From: Chloroflexota bacterium
GTDB lineage: Bacteria > Chloroflexota > Anaerolineae > Anaerolineales > Anaerolineaceae
Direction of reading: 5' to 3'
Length of the DNA stretch: 23,082 nt
Assembly (NCBI GenBank): GCA_029777225.1
Contig: JAKOSR010000126.1
Span: 1 to 23,082, forward strand
The notes under the pieces were generated by a model. The model worked only from the letters and a program-made list of their open reading frames with translations, ran no database searches and was not told the DNA's origin. Below are positions 20,975 to 23,082 of this stretch, piece after piece; position 1 is the stretch's first letter, and each line of letters starts with the position of its first letter. The translations under genes were made by a program, and so were the position numbers.

Positions 20975-21277
20975 ATGAAGACTCCCACCGGGCGCGAGTG
21001 TAAGTTCTTTTACGGGGATTATTATCGCGGGCGAAATTTCGAGGAATGCCGGGCACTTGGCAACCCTGCCGAAGCCCGGAATTGGACTTCGGAACTCTGC
21101 AAAACCTGCCCCATGCCGGGTATCCTCATCAACAACGCCTGCCCCAACATGGTGCTCTCCGCGGACATTTCCCGCGTGCTTTTTATGAGGAAGATGAAAA
21201 TCAGCGCCTATTGCGTGAAGGCGCACGCCCAGGTGAAGGACCCAAACGTAGGTTGCGAACTTTGCCACAAGGATTAG
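20975..21277 (+). CDS. Cys-rich small protein, function unknown
   Basis: 100 residues starting 18 bp after efp, so probably in its operon. Eight Cys are at 9, 25, 42, 45, 56, 80, 94 and 97. They include two CxxC pairs (LCKTCP and GCELCH), with a conserved-looking FFYGDYYRGR near the start. The arrangement suggests one or two zinc or Fe-S sites. I know no family name for it. There is no signal peptide or membrane segment. Its ribosome site is weak. The intact frame, codon use and a terminator soon after the stop support a real gene. Confidence 0.75.
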   Translation: MKTPTGRECKFFYGDYYRGRNFEECRALGNPAEARNWTSELCKTCPMPGILINNACPNMVLSADISRVLFMRKMKISAYCVKAHAQVKDPNVGCELCHKD

Positions 21278-21327
21278 GGAAGGCCTCGCGGCGTTTGTTA
21301 ATTTACCGTTAGAAACAAGCAAACATT

Positions 21328-21355
21328 AACGGCTTTCACTGGATAGCCGTTTCTT
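21328..21355 (+). terminator. Intrinsic terminator after the Cys-rich gene
   Basis: AACGGCT, a 10-nt loop, AGCCGTT, then a T-rich tail (TTCTTATT). It separates the efp transcript from ftsH. Confidence 0.65.
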
Positions 21356-21357
21356 AT

Positions 21358-21366
21358 TGGTATAAT
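21358..21366 (+). promoter_or_regulatory. Extended -10 promoter of ftsH
   Basis: TGGTATAAT matches the extended -10 form TGnTATAAT. No strong -35 is needed and none is seen. The leader to the GTG start is about 37 nt and contains GGAGG at 21400-21404. Confidence 0.6.
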
Positions 21367-21409
21367 CCTCGCTGGTATGGTTGCCCATACCCATTAACTG
21401 GAGGTTTAC

Positions 21410-23082
21410 GTGAATTCGAGAAATCAAACATTTGCCATCTACGCCTTGCTGCTTATGGCGATTATCGCGATGGTTTTCTTCAACTTTCAACAGCAAAACC
21501 AGGATAGTACTGTATTGCCCATCAACCAGGTGGCCGCTGATATTCAAGCGGGCAAAATCTCAAAAGTCGTCGTGGACGAAGACAACCTTGAAATCACCTA
21601 CAAGACGCTCGAAGTCAAAACGTCGACCATGGACCCCAAAATGGGATTCGTGGAGCAGATGGTCCAACTTGGGGTAACGCCTGAAGCTTTGCAAGATTCC
21701 AAGCTGAGTGTTGAAATCAAGCTGCCCAGTGCCTGGGTGGCGGTAATAAATGCCTTAAGTTACCTTCTGCCATTCCTGTTTATGGCCGGCTTGCTGTGGT
21801 TCTTCCTCCGCCAGGCCCAGGGCTCCAACAACGCAGCCATGGCTTTCAGCAAATCCCGCGCCCGAATGTTGAGTGGCGAGCACCCCACGGTCACCTTCGC
21901 GGATGTGGCTGGTGTGGATGAAGCCAAGGAAGAGCTGCAGGAAGTGGTTGAATTTCTCAAGGAACCGCAGAAATTCATCTCCCTTGGCGCACGCATCCCC
22001 AAAGGCGTGCTTCTGGTTGGTTCCCCGGGGACAGGCAAGACCCTGATGGCCAAGGCCGTTTCAGGCGAAGCGGGTGTGCCTTTCTTCTCCATTTCGGGCT
22101 CCGAGTTTGTGGAAATGTTTGTTGGCGTTGGCGCCAGCCGCGTCAGGGATCTCTTTGAGCAAGCCAAAAAGCACTCCCCATGTATTGTCTTCGTCGATGA
22201 AATCGACGCGGTAGGCCGCCATCGTGGGGCCGGCCTGGGCGGCAGTCATGACGAACGCGAACAAACGCTCAACCAGCTGTTGGTCGAAATGGATGGTTTT
22301 GACACAGACACCAATGTGATTGTGATTGCCGCCACCAACCGGCCGGACATCCTTGACCCAGCGCTCATGCGGCCCGGACGTTTTGACCGGCGTGTGATGC
22401 TTGACAAGCCAGACATGAAAGGCCGGGAGGCCATTCTCAAGGTTCACACCCAAGGTAAACCGATTGATCCGTCAGTCGATTTGGAACAGATTGCCCGGTC
22501 CACACCTGGATTTGTTGGCGCGGATCTGGAGAACCTGGTCAACGAAGCCGCCATCCTGACCGCCCGCCGGAACAAGAAAACCATTGGCCAGCCTGAGTTC
22601 GAGGAATCCATTGAACGGGTGATTGCCGGCCCTGAGCGGAAGAGCCGATTGATTAGCCCTGAAGAGAAAAAGATTATTGCCTACCATGAGGCCGGCCACG
22701 CCATCGTAATCCATTCCCTGCCTGAAGGCGACCCCATCCAAAAGGTTTCCATTATCGCGCGCGGGATGGCTGGGGGTTATACCCTTTCCATGCCCAGCGA
22801 GGACAGAGTACTGGATTCACGCCGGAAGATTTTTGCCACCATGGTAGGTTTGCTAGGCGGACGGGCGGCTGAAGAGGTCATGTTTAATGACATCACCTCC
22901 GGGGCGTCCAATGACCTTGAAAACGTCACCAAACTTGCCCGCCGGATGGTAACCCGCCTGGGCATGAGCTCTGAGCTCGGACCCATGGTTTACGGCCAGC
23001 AGGAAGAACTTATCTTCCTGGGCAGGGAAATTTCAGAGCAGCGGGATTATTCAGAAGCAGTCGCTGAGCGGATTGACCACGA
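21410..23082 (+). CDS. ftsH: ATP-dependent zinc metalloprotease FtsH (partial, runs off the edge)
   Basis: The frame opens with GTG at 21410, which has GGAGG 5 nt upstream, and stays open for 557 codons to the window end, so the C-terminus is missing. There is one N-terminal membrane helix (about 8-25), a short extracytoplasmic domain, and a second helix (about 115-134). The AAA+ module has Walker A GSPGTGKT (about 204-211), Walker B IVFVDEID and the second-region-of-homology RPGRFDR with arginine fingers. The protease site is HEAGH (426-430), with a later acidic zinc ligand expected in the SNDLE region. FtsH is a membrane-anchored hexamer that extracts and degrades membrane and short-lived proteins. 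Walker A has Ser for the usual first Pro, which should be harmless. Confidence 0.97.
   Translation, partial: MNSRNQTFAIYALLLMAIIAMVFFNFQQQNQDSTVLPINQVAADIQAGKISKVVVDEDNLEITYKTLEVKTSTMDPKMGFVEQMVQLGVTPEALQDSKLSVEIKLPSAWVAVINALSYLLPFLFMAGLLWFFLRQAQGSNNAAMAFSKSRARMLSGEHPTVTFADVAGVDEAKEELQEVVEFLKEPQKFISLGARIPKGVLLVGSPGTGKTLMAKAVSGEAGVPFFSISGSEFVEMFVGVGASRVRDLFEQAKKHSPCIVFVDEIDAVGRHRGAGLGGSHDEREQTLNQLLVEMDGFDTDTNVIVIAATNRPDILDPALMRPGRFDRRVMLDKPDMKGREAILKVHTQGKPIDPSVDLEQIARSTPGFVGADLENLVNEAAILTARRNKKTIGQPEFEESIERVIAGPERKSRLISPEEKKIIAYHEAGHAIVIHSLPEGDPIQKVSIIARGMAGGYTLSMPSEDRVLDSRRKIFATMVGLLGGRAAEEVMFNDITSGASNDLENVTKLARRMVTRLGMSSELGPMVYGQQEELIFLGREISEQRDYSEAVAERIDH

Noticed and set aside
20396..21322. 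Minus-strand ORF of 308 codons across efp and the Cys-rich gene
   Set aside because: It is antisense to the certain EF-P gene and crosses a gene boundary; it has no promoter or ribosome site.

Overview
The window looks like a chromosomal segment from a Chloroflexota bacterium, probably Anaerolineae-like. This is an inference from the gene set: a PolB2-like family B polymerase cassette, an Asp23-nusB pair, a full-length RelA/SpoT protein, ATP-dependent PckA, an undecaprenol/diacylglycerol kinase of the short DgkA type, EF-P and FtsH. Coding density is high, base composition is moderately GC-rich, and Shine-Dalgarno sites are GGAGG/AAGGAG-like. No rRNA, CRISPR array or intact insertion sequence was seen; one tRNA (Gly, anticodon CCC) is present.

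Left part (1-4460). A minus-strand cassette runs from 3418 down to 197. It encodes a RadA/RecA-fold protein interrupted by one in-frame TGA, a 141-residue helical protein, and a 740-residue family B DNA polymerase homologue whose polymerase and exonuclease motifs are both degraded. Its promoter has perfect -35 and -10 hexamers, and the 16-bp spacer between them is itself an imperfect palindrome resembling a Gram-positive-type LexA box. The promoter sits so close to the ATG that the message is probably leaderless. The cassette is best read as a damage-inducible set of apparent pseudoenzymes, and it is the most interesting system here. A small hypothetical gene diverges from it (3528-3944). An AT-richer, repeat-bearing gap of about 500 bp follows.

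Middle (4462-11009). A Xer-type tyrosine recombinase comes first. Next is a tightly coupled two-gene flavin/iron-sulfur dehydrogenase resembling sarcosine, proline or opine oxidase alpha and beta subunits. A RelA/SpoT stringent-response enzyme follows, with sequence signatures of a synthetase-biased enzyme.

Right-centre (11093-18120). A co-directional run encodes a four-Cys small protein with an acidic tail, a hypothetical protein, an Asp23/Gls24 protein, NusB, a large lipoprotein with a degenerate glycosidase-like barrel, PckA, and a MurA that carries Asp instead of the usual active-site Cys. It ends at a strong intrinsic terminator.

Right end (18136-23082). Thioredoxin and DgkA/UdpK are on the minus strand and tRNA-Gly on plus. 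A GNAT-type protein on minus diverges from efp, which is followed by a Cys-rich small protein. A terminator and an extended -10 promoter then precede ftsH, which runs off the window edge with its ORF still open.
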